Shown: piece by piece, positions 32,684 to 42,584 of the stretch
Position numbering within the stretch: position 1 is the first letter of the stretch
How the letters are laid out: each line of letters starts with the position of its first letter
DNA from: Bog-473 sp963828825
GTDB lineage: Bacteria; Actinomycetota; Acidimicrobiia; Acidimicrobiales; RAAP-2
NCBI GenBank assembly: GCA_963828825.1
Contig: CAWHGF010000009.1
Span: 1 to 64,000, forward strand
Direction: 5' to 3'
Length of the DNA stretch: 64,000 nucleotides
The notes under the pieces: generated by a model
What the model saw: the letters and a program-made list of their open reading frames with translations, nothing else
What the model was told of the DNA's origin: nothing
The model's database searches: none
Translations under genes and position numbers: made by a program

Positions 32684-33217
32684 ATGGCCGGTGACCCCTT
32701 CGTCGTCCACGTGGCGCGGCTGCGACGGTCGCCCGGGCGGGCCGTGCCCGAGGTGCGGCGGGGCGAGGTGGTCCAGGCCGGCCCGATCGACGAGGCCGGG
32801 ATCGACCCGGGGCGCAGCGTGGTGCCCGCCGGCGCCGAGATCGAGGTCGACGTGACCCTCACCCCTTTCGAGGGTGGGATCGACGTCGCCGGGACGGTCA
32901 CTGCGCCCTGGTCCGGGATCTGCCGCCGCTGTGCCGAGCCCGTCTCGGGGGAGCTGCGGATCCCCGTCCACGAGCGCTTCGCCGACGCCCCGCTGGCCGG
33001 TGTGTCCGACGAGGAGCTCTATCCGATCACCGACGAGACCATCGACCTCGGGCCGCTGGCCCGGGACGCCGTGGTGCTCGAGCTCCCGATGGCTCCGCTG
33101 TGCCGGGAGGACTGCGCCGGTCTGTGCGTCCAATGCGGGGCCAACCGCAACGAGGGCGACTGCGGCTGCGTTGCCCCGCGCGATCCCCGGTGGGCTAATC
33201 TCGACGTGCTCCGGTAG
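32684..33217 (+). CDS. DUF177 (YceD) family protein
   Basis: This 177-residue protein belongs to the family that precedes rpmF almost everywhere. It has GICRRCAEPVSGELRIPVHERF and the cysteine-rich C-terminal motif CREDCAGLCVQCGANRNEGD with C.CV. In other organisms YceD homologues influence 23S rRNA levels or ribosome assembly (family knowledge). ATG 32684 follows the previous stop by 13 nt. Confidence 0.9.
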   Translation: MAGDPFVVHVARLRRSPGRAVPEVRRGEVVQAGPIDEAGIDPGRSVVPAGAEIEVDVTLTPFEGGIDVAGTVTAPWSGICRRCAEPVSGELRIPVHERFADAPLAGVSDEELYPITDETIDLGPLARDAVVLELPMAPLCREDCAGLCVQCGANRNEGDCGCVAPRDPRWANLDVLR

Positions 33218-33285
33218 CCGGTCCCTCCCGGTCCGGCACCGTCCGAGAGCGCGCGTGCGCCCGAATCGATCGTTGGAGATCCGCC

Positions 33286-33465
33286 ATGGCCGTCCCCAAG
33301 AAGAAGAAATCCAAGGCCAAGGGCCGCAGCCACCAGGCCGCGGCGTGGCGTCTGAGCCGGCCGGCCCGCAGCGTGTGCCCGCACTGTCAGGCGTCCAAGA
33401 CGCCGCACGTGGTCTGCCCCAGCTGCGGGTGGTACAAGGGGCGCCAAGCGGTCGAGGTCGACTGA
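33286..33465 (+). CDS. rpmF: 50S ribosomal protein L32
   Basis: This 59-residue protein begins MAVPKKKKSKAKGRSHQAAA and contains a zinc ribbon, CPHCQ then CPSCGWYKGRQ. GGAG lies 8 nt before the ATG. It stands between DUF177 and plsX, the classic yceD-rpmF-plsX order that links ribosome production to phospholipid synthesis. Confidence 0.96.
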   Translation: MAVPKKKKSKAKGRSHQAAAWRLSRPARSVCPHCQASKTPHVVCPSCGWYKGRQAVEVD

Positions 33466-33466
33466 C

Positions 33467-34507
33467 TTGAGCCGCCGGGGCGAGCGTCCCAGCCCCGAGA
33501 TCCTGGCCACGCTCCCTGTCGCCGTCGACGCCATGGGCGGCGACCTGGCCCCGGGCGAGATCGTCGAGGGCGCCCGCCGGGCCGCCGAGCAGCATGGCGT
33601 CGGCATCGTGCTCGTGGGACCTCCCGACCTGGTCGGCGACACACAGGGACTGGAGCTGTTCCCCTGCACCGAGGTCATCGGCATGGACGAGGACCCGGCC
33701 GGCGGCGTGCGCCGCAAGAAGGACTCCTCCCTGGTGCGGGCGGCCGAGCTGGTGCGCGACGGCAAGGCCTCCGCCATGGTCTCGGCGGGCAACACCGGGG
33801 CGACCATGGCCTCGGCCCTGCTCCGCATGGGCCGCCTCCCCGGAGTGGTGCGACCGTGCATCGCCACACCGCTGCCGCGGCTGGGCCGGACGCCGGCCGT
33901 GCTCGTCGACGCGGGGGCCAACTCCGAGTGCACGGCCGCCATGCTGGTGCAGTTCGCCCAGATGGGCAGCGCCTACGTCGCCGCCCGCTTCGGCACCGAG
34001 GCACCCTCGGTGGGGCTCCTGTCGATCGGTGAAGAGCCCACCAAGGGGACGCCGCTGGTGAAGGAGACCCACGGCCTGCTGGTCAAGGCGGCCCGGCTGG
34101 GCGACGACGGCTTCGAGTTCATCGGCAACCTCGAGGGGCGGGACCTGCTGCCTTCACCGGCCGATGTCATCGTCACGGACGGGTTCACGGGGAACGTGGC
34201 GCTCAAGACCCTGGAGGGCTCGTTGCGCTTCCTCTTCGACACCATGCTGGGCGTGTTCGGGACCGACGAGGCGACCACGGAGGCGGCCGGTGTCCTGCTG
34301 CCGCACCTCCTGCCCGTGGCGGCGAAATTCGAGCCCGAGAACACCGGCGGTGCCATGCTGCTCGGCACCGACGGGGTCTGCGTCATCAGTCACGGGACCT
34401 CCAATGCAACGGCCATGATGAATGCGATCCTGGTGGCCCACGAATGTGCGACCAGGGGGCTGGCCGACCACGTGGCATCGGCCGTCCGCTCAGTCGAATT
34501 GGCGTAA
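33467..34507 (+). CDS. plsX: Phosphate acyltransferase PlsX
   Basis: PlsX makes acyl phosphate from acyl-ACP for phospholipid synthesis. The 346-residue protein has VAVDAMGGDLAPGEIVEGA, SAGNTGATMASALLRMGRLP, LVDAGANSECTAAMLVQFA, IVTDGFTGNVALKTLEG and a C-terminal GTSNATAM. The start appears to be TTG 33467, one base after the rpmF stop. The other half of the pathway, acpP, follows. Confidence 0.94.
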   Translation: MSRRGERPSPEILATLPVAVDAMGGDLAPGEIVEGARRAAEQHGVGIVLVGPPDLVGDTQGLELFPCTEVIGMDEDPAGGVRRKKDSSLVRAAELVRDGKASAMVSAGNTGATMASALLRMGRLPGVVRPCIATPLPRLGRTPAVLVDAGANSECTAAMLVQFAQMGSAYVAARFGTEAPSVGLLSIGEEPTKGTPLVKETHGLLVKAARLGDDGFEFIGNLEGRDLLPSPADVIVTDGFTGNVALKTLEGSLRFLFDTMLGVFGTDEATTEAAGVLLPHLLPVAAKFEPENTGGAMLLGTDGVCVISHGTSNATAMMNAILVAHECATRGLADHVASAVRSVELA

Positions 34508-34555
34508 AAGACCAGCTCAAGTGGTGTAAACGGGCGGTTACGGCCCGGCGGGACT

Positions 34556-34561
34556 TACACT
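34556..34561 (+). promoter_or_regulatory. -10 element of acpP
   Basis: TACACT lies 7 nt before GTG 34569 with no ribosome-binding site. This favours GTG 34569 over GTG 34563. Confidence 0.5.
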
Positions 34562-34568
34562 GGTGGCC

Positions 34569-34865
34569 GTGCCAGCCGAAACCCACACCAATCAGGGCCC
34601 GCTTGACCGCAACGGGGTCTTCGAGCTGATCAGGGACCAGCTGGCCGACATCCTCGAGACGGACCCGTCGTCGATCACCGAGGGCGCTTCCTTCGTGGAG
34701 GACCTCGACGCCGACTCCCTGGCCCTGATTGAGCTGGTCGAAGCCCTGGAAGAGGAGCTGGGAGAACGGACGGTGGGTTTCCGCATCAACGACGAGGACC
34801 TCGAGGACCTGCGCACGGTCCGGGACGCAGTTGACTACGTCTACGCCAAGCTCGAGGCAGGTTGA
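34569..34865 (+). CDS. acpP: Acyl carrier protein
   Basis: This 98-residue carrier has the phosphopantetheine attachment site FVEDLDADSLALIELVEALE, where the Ser of DSL carries the prosthetic group. It is acidic and four-helical by pattern, with an N-terminal extension (MPAETHTNQGPLDRN) longer than in E. coli. The second half GERTVGFRINDEDLEDLRTV is normal. The stop overlaps a TTG that probably starts rnc. Confidence 0.93.
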   Translation: MPAETHTNQGPLDRNGVFELIRDQLADILETDPSSITEGASFVEDLDADSLALIELVEALEEELGERTVGFRINDEDLEDLRTVRDAVDYVYAKLEAG

Positions 34866-35558
34866 CTCCGGCGCTGAGGGGGCGGCCGCACTGGCCGAGC
34901 GACTTGGCCATTCCTTCGCCGACTTGAGCCTCCTTCAGCTTGCCCTGGCCCACCGGAGCTGGTGCGGCGAGCAGGAGGGGGCGCGCCCTCCAACGAGCGC
35001 CTCGAGTTCCTGGGCGACGCCGTGCTGGGCCTGATCGTGGCCGGCTACACGTACGAGCGCTTCCCCGACTTCGCCGAGGGCAAGCTGGCCAAGGTCCGTT
35101 CCGCCGTCGTCAACGCCCGTGTGCTGGCGCAGGTGGCCGCCCGGCTCGGGGTCGGTGAGGTCCTCCTGCTGGGCCGGGGCGAGGAGGGCTCGGGTGGCCG
35201 GGCCAAGGCCTCAATCCTGGCCGACGCCTTCGAGGCCATCCTCGGGTCGGTCTACCTCGACGCCGGATGGGACGCCTCCCGGGAGCTCGTCCTGCGCGAG
35301 CTCGGCGAGGCCATTGAGCGGGCGGGCGAGGAGCCCGACGACTTCGACCACAAGAGCCGCCTGCAAGAGCGGGCCGTGCGCGACGGCGAGGGGACACCCC
35401 GCTACGTCGTGGTCGGCTCGGGGCCCGACCACGACCGCGTCTACACGGCGGAGGTCTTCTTGGGCGGGGCCCGCTGTGGCACCGGCGAGGGGCGCTCCAA
35501 GAAGGACGCCGAACAGGAGGCCGCACGAGCGGCCTGGGAGGGGCTCACCGGTGCCTGA
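34862..35558 (+). CDS. rnc: Ribonuclease III, frame disrupted
   Basis: RNase III cleaves double-stranded RNA during rRNA and mRNA processing. The N-terminal helix LAERLGHSFADLSLLQLALA with HRSWCGEQEG is in one frame. From about 34977 the catalytic signature NERLEFLGDAVLG, the rest of the RNase III domain and the dsRNA-binding domain (DFDHKSRLQERAVRDGEG; GRSKKDAEQEAARAAWEGL) lie in another. A missing base in the run of five G at 34977-34981 explains this. A TTG at 34862 overlaps the acpP stop but would need a second missing G in 34878-34882; TTG 34831 is the in-frame alternative. Real mutation and sequence error cannot be told apart here. Confidence 0.8.
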
Positions 35559-36450
35559 GCTGCCCGAAGTCGAGACGCTGCGCCAAGACCTGTCCCGCGA
35601 GGTGGTGGGCCGCAAAATCAAGGCGGTCGCGGTGGCCAACGGCCGCTCGGTGCGCCGCCACGCCTCGGCCAAGCACTTCCGCGCCCTGCTCGAGGGCCAC
35701 ACCATCAAGTCCGTGGGCCGGCTGGGGAAATACCTGCTGCTGACGCTGGACAGCGGGGACACGCTCGTCGTGCACCTCGGCATGAGCGGTCAGTTGCTCC
35801 GGGTCAAGTCCGCCAAGGATCCGAAGCCCAAGCACACCCACGTGGTCATCACGTTCACCCAGGGGGGCGAGCTGCGCTACGTCGACCCCCGCACCTTCGG
35901 GGAGTTGTTCGTCTCCACGCCACCGCTCAAGGCGGACGGGACACCGCTGAGCCCGGTCTCGGGGACGGCCGGTGGCGACGGGGCCGCCATCCGCAAGGCG
36001 GTCCCCGAGCTGGCCCACCTCGGCTTCGACCCCATTGAGGACCTCATGAGTTGGGACCGCTTCGGCGCTCTGCTGCACCAGCACCACGGGGGGGTCAAGG
36101 CCCTCTTGATGGACCAGAGCTTCACAGCGGGCATCGGGAACCTGTACTCCGACGAGATGCTCTACCAGGCCGGCCTGCGCTACGACCGGGCGGCCGACTC
36201 GCTGACGGCCACCGAGGTGCGCCGGCTCTACCGGGCCATCGTCGAGACGCTGGCCGACGCCATCAAGCACCGGGGGTCGTCGCTGGCCGACGAGCAGTAC
36301 CGCGACCTGTTCGGCGAGCTCGGTGACTTCCAGGGCTCGCACCAGGTCTACGACCGCGAGGGCGAACCCTGCCGGCGCTGCCGCAACACCATCGTGCGGG
36401 TGAAGGCGGGCGGCCGCTCGACCTTCTTCTGCGAGCACTGCCAGGTGTGA
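35551..36450 (+). CDS. mutM: Formamidopyrimidine-DNA glycosylase
   Basis: This enzyme removes 8-oxoguanine and ring-opened purines and nicks the abasic site. The 299-residue protein starts (V)PELPEVETLRQDLSRE, so the catalytic N-terminal Pro is present after Met removal. HLGMSGQLL, VDPRTFGELF and QSFTAGIGNLYSDEMLYQAG are conserved. The C-terminal zinc finger is EPCRRCRNTIVRVKAGGRST then CEHC. GTG 35551 overlaps the rnc stop. Confidence 0.95.
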   Translation: MPELPEVETLRQDLSREVVGRKIKAVAVANGRSVRRHASAKHFRALLEGHTIKSVGRLGKYLLLTLDSGDTLVVHLGMSGQLLRVKSAKDPKPKHTHVVITFTQGGELRYVDPRTFGELFVSTPPLKADGTPLSPVSGTAGGDGAAIRKAVPELAHLGFDPIEDLMSWDRFGALLHQHHGGVKALLMDQSFTAGIGNLYSDEMLYQAGLRYDRAADSLTATEVRRLYRAIVETLADAIKHRGSSLADEQYRDLFGELGDFQGSHQVYDREGEPCRRCRNTIVRVKAGGRSTFFCEHCQV

Positions 36451-36476
36451 GCCACCCGTCACGTGTAGGCACCCGG

Positions 36477-36482
36477 TAGGGT
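36477..36482 (+). promoter_or_regulatory. -10 element of smc
   Basis: TAGGGT lies 7 nt before ATG 36490, with no ribosome-binding site. Confidence 0.5.
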
Positions 36483-36489
36483 CGCCCCG

Positions 36490-39400
36490 ATGTTCCTGAA
36501 GTCGCTCAGCATGAAGGGTTTCAAGTCCTTCGCCGACCCGACGGTGCTGGAGTTCGAGCCCGGGATCACCGTGGTCGTCGGGCCCAACGGGAGCGGCAAG
36601 TCCAACGTCGTCGACGCGGTCACCTGGGTGCTCGGTGCTCAGGGCCCGCGCTCGCTGCGCTCCGCCAAAATGGAGGACGTCATCTTCGCCGGCACCTCGT
36701 CGCGGCCCCAGCTGGGCCGGGCCGAGGTGTCGCTCACCATCGACAACTCCTCGGGCAAGCTGCCGATCGACCTGTCCGAGGTCACGATCACCCGGACGCT
36801 CTTCCGCTCGGGGGACAGCGAGTACGCCATCAACGGTGCTCCGTGCCGGCTGCTCGACATCCAGGAGCTGTTGAGCGATTCGGGTGTCGGCCGTCAGCAG
36901 CACATGATCATCGGCCAGGGTCAGCTGGACACCGTGCTCAACGCCCGGCCGGAGGACCGGCGGGCCATCATCGAGGAGGCGGCCGGGGTGCTGAAGCACC
37001 GCCGGCGCCGGGAGAGGGCGGAACGCAGGCTGGCGGCCACCGCGGAGAACCTGGAGCGCCTGGGCGACCTCGTCCGCGAGGTGCGGCGCCAGATCAGGCC
37101 GCTCGAGCGGCAAGCGGCTGCCGCCCGTTCGCACGACAGCGTGGCCTCGGAGCTGCTGGCGCTGCGCCGGTATCTCGCCGGAGCCGAGCAGGCCGACCTC
37201 ACCGCCCGTCGCCGGGCGGCGGTGCAGCACCTGACCGTCTGCCGCGACGAGGAGCAGGAGCTGCACGAGGCGCTCGAGCAGCTCGATGCCGAGGCCAGCT
37301 CCACGACGGCGGAGCTGTCGTCGCGCCGCGAGGAGGACCTGGCCAACGCGTTGGGTCGCGTGCAGGGACTGGTGGAGCGGGCCCGCGGGCTCTCGGGGGT
37401 GCTGCGCGAGCGGGGACGGGGTGTGGTGGCCGCCCTCGACGCGGCCGCCGACGTCGACGTGGTCTCGACCCTCGAGGCCGAGGCGGCCCGCCTGGCCAGC
37501 GAGCTGGTCATGGCCGAGGCCGAGGAGGAGGCGGGCGGGGCGCCCGAGCGGGCGGAGCTCCAGGCGGCGCTGGCCGCCCTCGACGAGGAGGCCGCCACGC
37601 TGCGGGAGCGCTGGGCGACAGTGCTCGGTGACGACGCGCCCGACCAGGCCATGGCCCGGGTGCGGGCCCGCATGGAGTCGGTGGCCCGCGCCGCCGCCCG
37701 CGAGCAGGAGGACATGGACGCCCTCGGGTCGCGGGTCGGCACCCTCGAAGAGCGGACGGCCGGCGCGGCGGTACGGGCCGACCTCCTCGCCACGCAGGCG
37801 GAGGAGCTCGAGCGGTTGACAGCCGGGTTGGAGGCCGAGCTGGCGGTGCGCACAGCGGAGCTCGAGGAAGCCGTGCAGGCGGCGGAGGCGACCCAGGTCT
37901 CGGCGGACGCGGCGGAAGAGGCGCGCCACCGCACGGCGGCCCGGGCCGAGGCACTTGAGCGCGCGTTGGCGGACCTGCAGGGCGCCGGCGGGCGCGAGCT
38001 GCTGCGCCACGTCGACGGCGTGGTCGGCTCGCTGGTCGACCTGGTGGAGATCGACGGGGGCTGGGACGCCGCCTTCGAAGCCGCCGTCGGTGCCGGCGTG
38101 GCCGCCGTCGTGGTGGACGGGCGCCGCTCGGCCCAGGCCGCGCTGGCGACCCTGCGCGAGGGCGGGGTCACCGGGGCCATTCTCACTCCCCGGCAGTCGT
38201 CGGGGGCGGCCGTCGGCGAGCTGCCCCCCGGCAGCAGCGCCGAACCGGTCCGGCGCCACGTGCGGGTCCGCCACGGGGGGGCGGTCGCCGAGTCGGTGCT
38301 CGACACGCTCGTCGGTCGCGCCGTGCGCGTCGACGGCTGGGAGGAGGCCATCGACCTGTCGCTGGCCCGTGACGACCTCGTGGTGGTCACCCCCGAGGGC
38401 GATCGCTTCGCGGCCACGGGATGGCGGGTGCGCTCGACGACCAGCGTGGTCACGGCGGCCTCCGTCGAAGAGGCGCGCCGTCGGGCCGAGGACGCCGCCG
38501 CCGCGGCCGAGCTGGCCCGGGCCCACCTGAGTGAGAGCCGCATCGTGCTCGGCCGTTGCCGGGATGCCCGGACCACCGCGGAGCGGGCCAACGACCGTCA
38601 TGCGTCCGCCTGCGAGACGGGGCGGGCCGACCGGGAGCGATCCGCCGATGAACAGCGGCGCCTCGCCGGCGAGCTCGAGGAGGCCCGCAGCGCGATGGCC
38701 GCGGCGCAGCAACGGCTGGCCGACGTCACGGCGGAGCAGGCCCACCTGACGGGGTCGGTGCCCGAGTTGCAGGAGGCGCTCGAGGCCTGGGGAGCGCTGG
38801 AGGAGCGCAGGATCGGCTTGCGGGGCCGGCGGCAGGAGCTCGAGGTGCGCGGGGCCGGTGTCGTGGAACGCCGGCGTGTCCTGGCCGAGCGCCAGGCCGA
38901 GGTGGAGCGGCGCCTGCAGGGCCACGCCGAGGAACGGGCCACCGCGGCGTCGCGCCGCCGCCGGCTGGAGGCCGAGGGGGCGGCGCTGGCCCGCCTGGAG
39001 GTGCTCGTCCAGCACGAGCACGAGCGGCTCGACGGGGTCTTCGAGTCCTTGCGCCACGACTACCAGGATCAGGTCGACGCCGTGCGGGCGGGTGGGGAGA
39101 AGCTCGAACGGCTGCGCCAGGACCGCCACACGACCGAGCAGCGCCTCGACGTGGTGCGCGCCCGGACGCGCACGCTCGACCTGGAGTCCAACGAGGTCGA
39201 CCTCCGCATGGAGGCGTTGCACGAGCACATCGTGCGCGATCTCGGCGTCAGGCCCGACGAACTGGCGGGCTTGCCCGAGCCCGAGGCACCCGAGGGCACG
39301 ACGCTGCCGCAGCATGCCGAGGAGCTGGAGCGCAAGTTGGCCGCGCTGGGGCCCGTCAACCCGTTGGCCCTCGAAGAGCTCTCGACACTGGAGGAGCGCC

Positions 39401-39957
39401 ACAAGGAGCTGGAGGCGCAGGTCGACGACGTGCGCGGCGCCCGGCGCGAGCTGCACGAGGTGGTCCGTACGCTCGACCACGAGATCATGACGTCGTTCGC
39501 CGCCGCGGCCGCCGACGTGAACGAGCACTTCTCGGCGTTGATCGCCATGCTGTTCCCCGGCGGGACGGGCCGCCTGATGCTGGTGGAACCCGACGACCTC
39601 CTCAACACCGGCGTCGAGATCGAGGTGCGTCCGGCCGGCCGCAACGTCCGCCGGGTGTCGCTCCTCTCGGGTGGCGAGCGCTCCATGGCGGCGCTGGCCT
39701 TCCTGTTCGCCGTCTTCCGCAGCCGGCCTTCGCCGTTCTACATGATGGACGAGGTCGAGGCGGCACTCGACGACGTCAACCTCAGCCGCTTCCTGGCGCT
39801 GGTGCACGAGTTCCGGGACGAGGCGCAGCTGCTCATCGTGAGCCACCAGAAGCGCACGATGGAGACCGGCGACGCGCTGTACGGGGTGACGATGGCTCCG
39901 GGAGGCTCGTCACAGGTGGTCAGCCAGAAGGTGGAGAAAGAGAAGGAGCCGGCGTGA
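36490..39957 (+). CDS. smc: Chromosome segregation protein SMC
   Basis: This 1155-residue condensin ATPase compacts and aligns chromosome arms. The N-terminal head has GITVVVGPNGSGKSNVVDAV (Walker A). Two long coiled coils flank a hinge at about residues 505-640 (RHVDGVVGSLVDLVEIDGGW). The C-terminal head has the signature LLSGGERSMAALAFLFAVF and Walker B PFYMMDEVEAALDDVN. The coils are very rich in Arg, Glu and Ala. The partner genes scpA and scpB are not in the window. It overlaps the next small gene by GTGA, and ftsY follows as in many bacteria. Confidence 0.97.
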   Translation: MFLKSLSMKGFKSFADPTVLEFEPGITVVVGPNGSGKSNVVDAVTWVLGAQGPRSLRSAKMEDVIFAGTSSRPQLGRAEVSLTIDNSSGKLPIDLSEVTITRTLFRSGDSEYAINGAPCRLLDIQELLSDSGVGRQQHMIIGQGQLDTVLNARPEDRRAIIEEAAGVLKHRRRRERAERRLAATAENLERLGDLVREVRRQIRPLERQAAAARSHDSVASELLALRRYLAGAEQADLTARRRAAVQHLTVCRDEEQELHEALEQLDAEASSTTAELSSRREEDLANALGRVQGLVERARGLSGVLRERGRGVVAALDAAADVDVVSTLEAEAARLASELVMAEAEEEAGGAPERAELQAALAALDEEAATLRERWATVLGDDAPDQAMARVRARMESVARAAAREQEDMDALGSRVGTLEERTAGAAVRADLLATQAEELERLTAGLEAELAVRTAELEEAVQAAEATQVSADAAEEARHRTAARAEALERALADLQGAGGRELLRHVDGVVGSLVDLVEIDGGWDAAFEAAVGAGVAAVVVDGRRSAQAALATLREGGVTGAILTPRQSSGAAVGELPPGSSAEPVRRHVRVRHGGAVAESVLDTLVGRAVRVDGWEEAIDLSLARDDLVVVTPEGDRFAATGWRVRSTTSVVTAASVEEARRRAEDAAAAAELARAHLSESRIVLGRCRDARTTAERANDRHASACETGRADRERSADEQRRLAGELEEARSAMAAAQQRLADVTAEQAHLTGSVPELQEALEAWGALEERRIGLRGRRQELEVRGAGVVERRRVLAERQAEVERRLQGHAEERATAASRRRRLEAEGAALARLEVLVQHEHERLDGVFESLRHDYQDQVDAVRAGGEKLERLRQDRHTTEQRLDVVRARTRTLDLESNEVDLRMEALHEHIVRDLGVRPDELAGLPEPEAPEGTTLPQHAEELERKLAALGPVNPLALEELSTLEERHKELEAQVDDVRGARRELHEVVRTLDHEIMTSFAAAAADVNEHFSALIAMLFPGGTGRLMLVEPDDLLNTGVEIEVRPAGRNVRRVSLLSGGERSMAALAFLFAVFRSRPSPFYMMDEVEAALDDVNLSRFLALVHEFRDEAQLLIVSHQKRTMETGDALYGVTMAPGGSSQVVSQKVEKEKEPA

Positions 39958-40180
39958 CCGGGACGCTCACCATCGTCTTCGTCGGGGTGGCTCTGCTGTG
40001 CGTGGTCGCCGGGGTCGCGGCCGTTTCCCGTACCCGACGGCGCGTCCAGGAGGTCGACGAGGAGCACGGCGAGGACGACGGCGGGGCGACCTACGCGGAG
40101 GAGGCGGCGGCGGTCGCTGCAGCCGAGGCGGCCGCCGTCGCGGCCGCGCGGGATGACGAGGTCAAGGGGCCGCCACCCGC

Positions 40181-40184
<4 letters not shown>
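39954..40184 (+). CDS. Small single-span membrane protein
   Basis: This 76-residue protein has one N-terminal membrane segment (about residues 4-24) followed by an Arg-rich stop-transfer stretch and an acidic, Ala-rich tail. I recognise no family. The start overlaps the smc stop and the stop overlaps the ftsY ATG (ATGA), which supports a real gene. Its segment resembles the membrane anchor that begins FtsY, so it may be a duplicated anchor. Confidence 0.55.
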
Positions 40185-41340
<1,156 letters not shown>

Positions 41341-41353
41341 GGGGGAGAATCCG

Positions 41354-41575
41354 GTGGATGCACTGAGCGACCCGCAGAAGAAGGCGGTCGTCATGGTGCT
41401 GGTCGTCCACCTGATCCTGTTGACGCTGACCTGGCTGGATCTGCGCCGACGCCCTGACGCGGCGGGCCGTGGCAGGAAAAGGGTGTGGCGGTTCGCGTCC
41501 AGCGTGAACACGACCGGCTCGGTGGCCTACTGGCTGTTCGGCCGGCGCCGGGTGCCGCCGCAGGCGCCGGCCTGA
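41354..41575 (+). CDS. Small membrane protein
   Basis: This 73-residue protein has one membrane segment (KKAVVMVLVVHLILLTLTWLD) followed by RRRPDAAGRGRKRVWRF and a second weakly hydrophobic part ending in FGRRRVPPQAPA. GAGGGGGAG lies a few bases before GTG 41354. I do not recognise a family. It is probably co-transcribed with ftsY, since the gap is 13 nt. Confidence 0.55.
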   Translation: MDALSDPQKKAVVMVLVVHLILLTLTWLDLRRRPDAAGRGRKRVWRFASSVNTTGSVAYWLFGRRRVPPQAPA

Positions 41576-41756
41576 GCGGCGAAATGCTGCCTCAGCGCAC
41601 GTGGACCGTCTGGAGGAACTGCCCGAGTCCGCCCGGATCTCCCTCCACGACGAGGTGCTCTGGTCCGGTGCGGTTCCACAGCGCCGCCGCGAAGGCGGGC
41701 TCGAACCGATCCCGTGTCGTGGGCGCGGGGTCTGTTCGGGCGACGACTACGTCGAT

Positions 41757-41830
41757 CCGTCCCCCTCGTGCCGTCCCCCCTCGTGCCGTCCCCCCTCGTG
41801 CCGTCCCCCCTCGTGCCGTCCCCCCTCGTG
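41757..41830. repeat. 15-bp minisatellite, five units
   Basis: CCGTCCCCCCTCGTG is repeated head to tail: a 14-bp first unit with one C fewer (41757-41770) and four perfect 15-bp units (41771-41785, 41786-41800, 41801-41815, 41816-41830). It lies between a short plus-strand gene and the 3' end of the minus-strand FKBP gene, 48 bp beyond the FKBP stop. Reading it gives repeated Ser-Cys-Arg-Pro-Pro on one strand and Gly-Gly-Arg-His-Glu on the other; neither looks like a real protein. Confidence 0.92.
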
Positions 41831-41877
41831 GCGGAGCGCCTCGATCTGCGCGGTGACCTCCACGAGAGTGCAGCGGC

Positions 41878-42468
41878 TTAGCTCACCTTGAGCAGGTCGA
41901 TGACGAAGACGAGCGTGTCGTTGGATGCGATGCCGGGACCCGGGGACTGGTCCCCGTAGCCCAGGCTGGGCGGGATGATGAGCTCGCGCCGTCCTCCGAC
42001 CTTCATGCCGACCACTCCCTTGTCCCAGCCGGGGATCACCTTGCCCGCTCCGAGCTCGAAGGTGAACGGCTGGCTCGCCCACGACGACTGGACCACCTTG
42101 CCCGAGGAGTAGGTGGCCAACACGTACTGCACCGTGACGTTGTCACCGGGGACCGCCGTCGCACCCGTGCCGGCAATGAGGTCGGCGCTCTGGAGTGACT
42201 TCGGCGGAGTGCCCGAGGGGACGGTCACGGTCGGCGCCTTCCCCGCCGTGCCGGCGGGGGACCGGTCCGCGGCCGGGATCGGGAGGATGGCGTCCAGCGG
42301 GCTCTCGCCAGGGGCGGTCGTGCTCGTCGCTTTGCTGGAGGCAACCGTGCTCGTCGTGGCCAGGCCAGAGGAATTCGACGGCGCGGAGCTGCAGGCGGCC
42401 AGGCCGAGCGCGCCCACCGCAGCGATCATGAGCGCGAGCGTCCAGACGCGTGGTGTGCGAGGGGACAT
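41878..42468 (-). CDS. FKBP-type peptidyl-prolyl isomerase lipoprotein
   Basis: This 196-residue protein has a signal peptide with lipobox LGLAAC (Cys near 26), a Ser/Thr-rich linker and a C-terminal FKBP domain (about residues 90-196). The domain contains GDNVTVQYVLATYSSGKVV, GAGKVIPGWDKGVVGMKVGG and RRELIIPPSLGYGDQSPGPG followed by IASNDTLVFVIDLL. It is probably lipid-anchored on the outer face of the membrane and assists folding of exported proteins. The ATG lies 8 nt after a minus-strand TACCGT. Confidence 0.9.
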   Translation of the reverse strand: MSPRTPRVWTLALMIAAVGALGLAACSSAPSNSSGLATTSTVASSKATSTTAPGESPLDAILPIPAADRSPAGTAGKAPTVTVPSGTPPKSLQSADLIAGTGATAVPGDNVTVQYVLATYSSGKVVQSSWASQPFTFELGAGKVIPGWDKGVVGMKVGGRRELIIPPSLGYGDQSPGPGIASNDTLVFVIDLLKVS

Positions 42469-42476
42469 GCGATGCG

Positions 42477-42482
42477 ACGGTA
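42477..42482 (-). promoter_or_regulatory. -10 element of the FKBP gene
   Basis: TACCGT on the minus strand lies 8 nt before ATG 42468. Confidence 0.4.
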
Positions 42483-42570
42483 GCCGCTCGCCACGGCGCC
42501 GCAGCGGCAGGTCAGCGGGCGATGGTTGAGGGAGCCGCCCGGCGCGGGCGGTGCGTGCGCCCCTCGTGGC

Positions 42571-42576
42571 TAACCT
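42571..42576 (+). promoter_or_regulatory. -10 element of ffh
   Basis: TAACCT lies 8 nt before ATG 42585, with no ribosome-binding site. Confidence 0.45.
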
Positions 42577-42584
42577 GAGAACCC

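Noticed and set aside
35545..39846. 1433-residue minus-strand ORF antisense to smc and mutM
   Set aside because: Long antisense frames are expected in GC-rich coding DNA; smc shows complete ATPase motifs on the other strand.
41601..41891. Plus-strand ORF with repeated SCRPP and minus-strand ORF with repeated GGRHE
   Set aside because: Both come from the 15-bp minisatellite and have no start context or similarity outside it.
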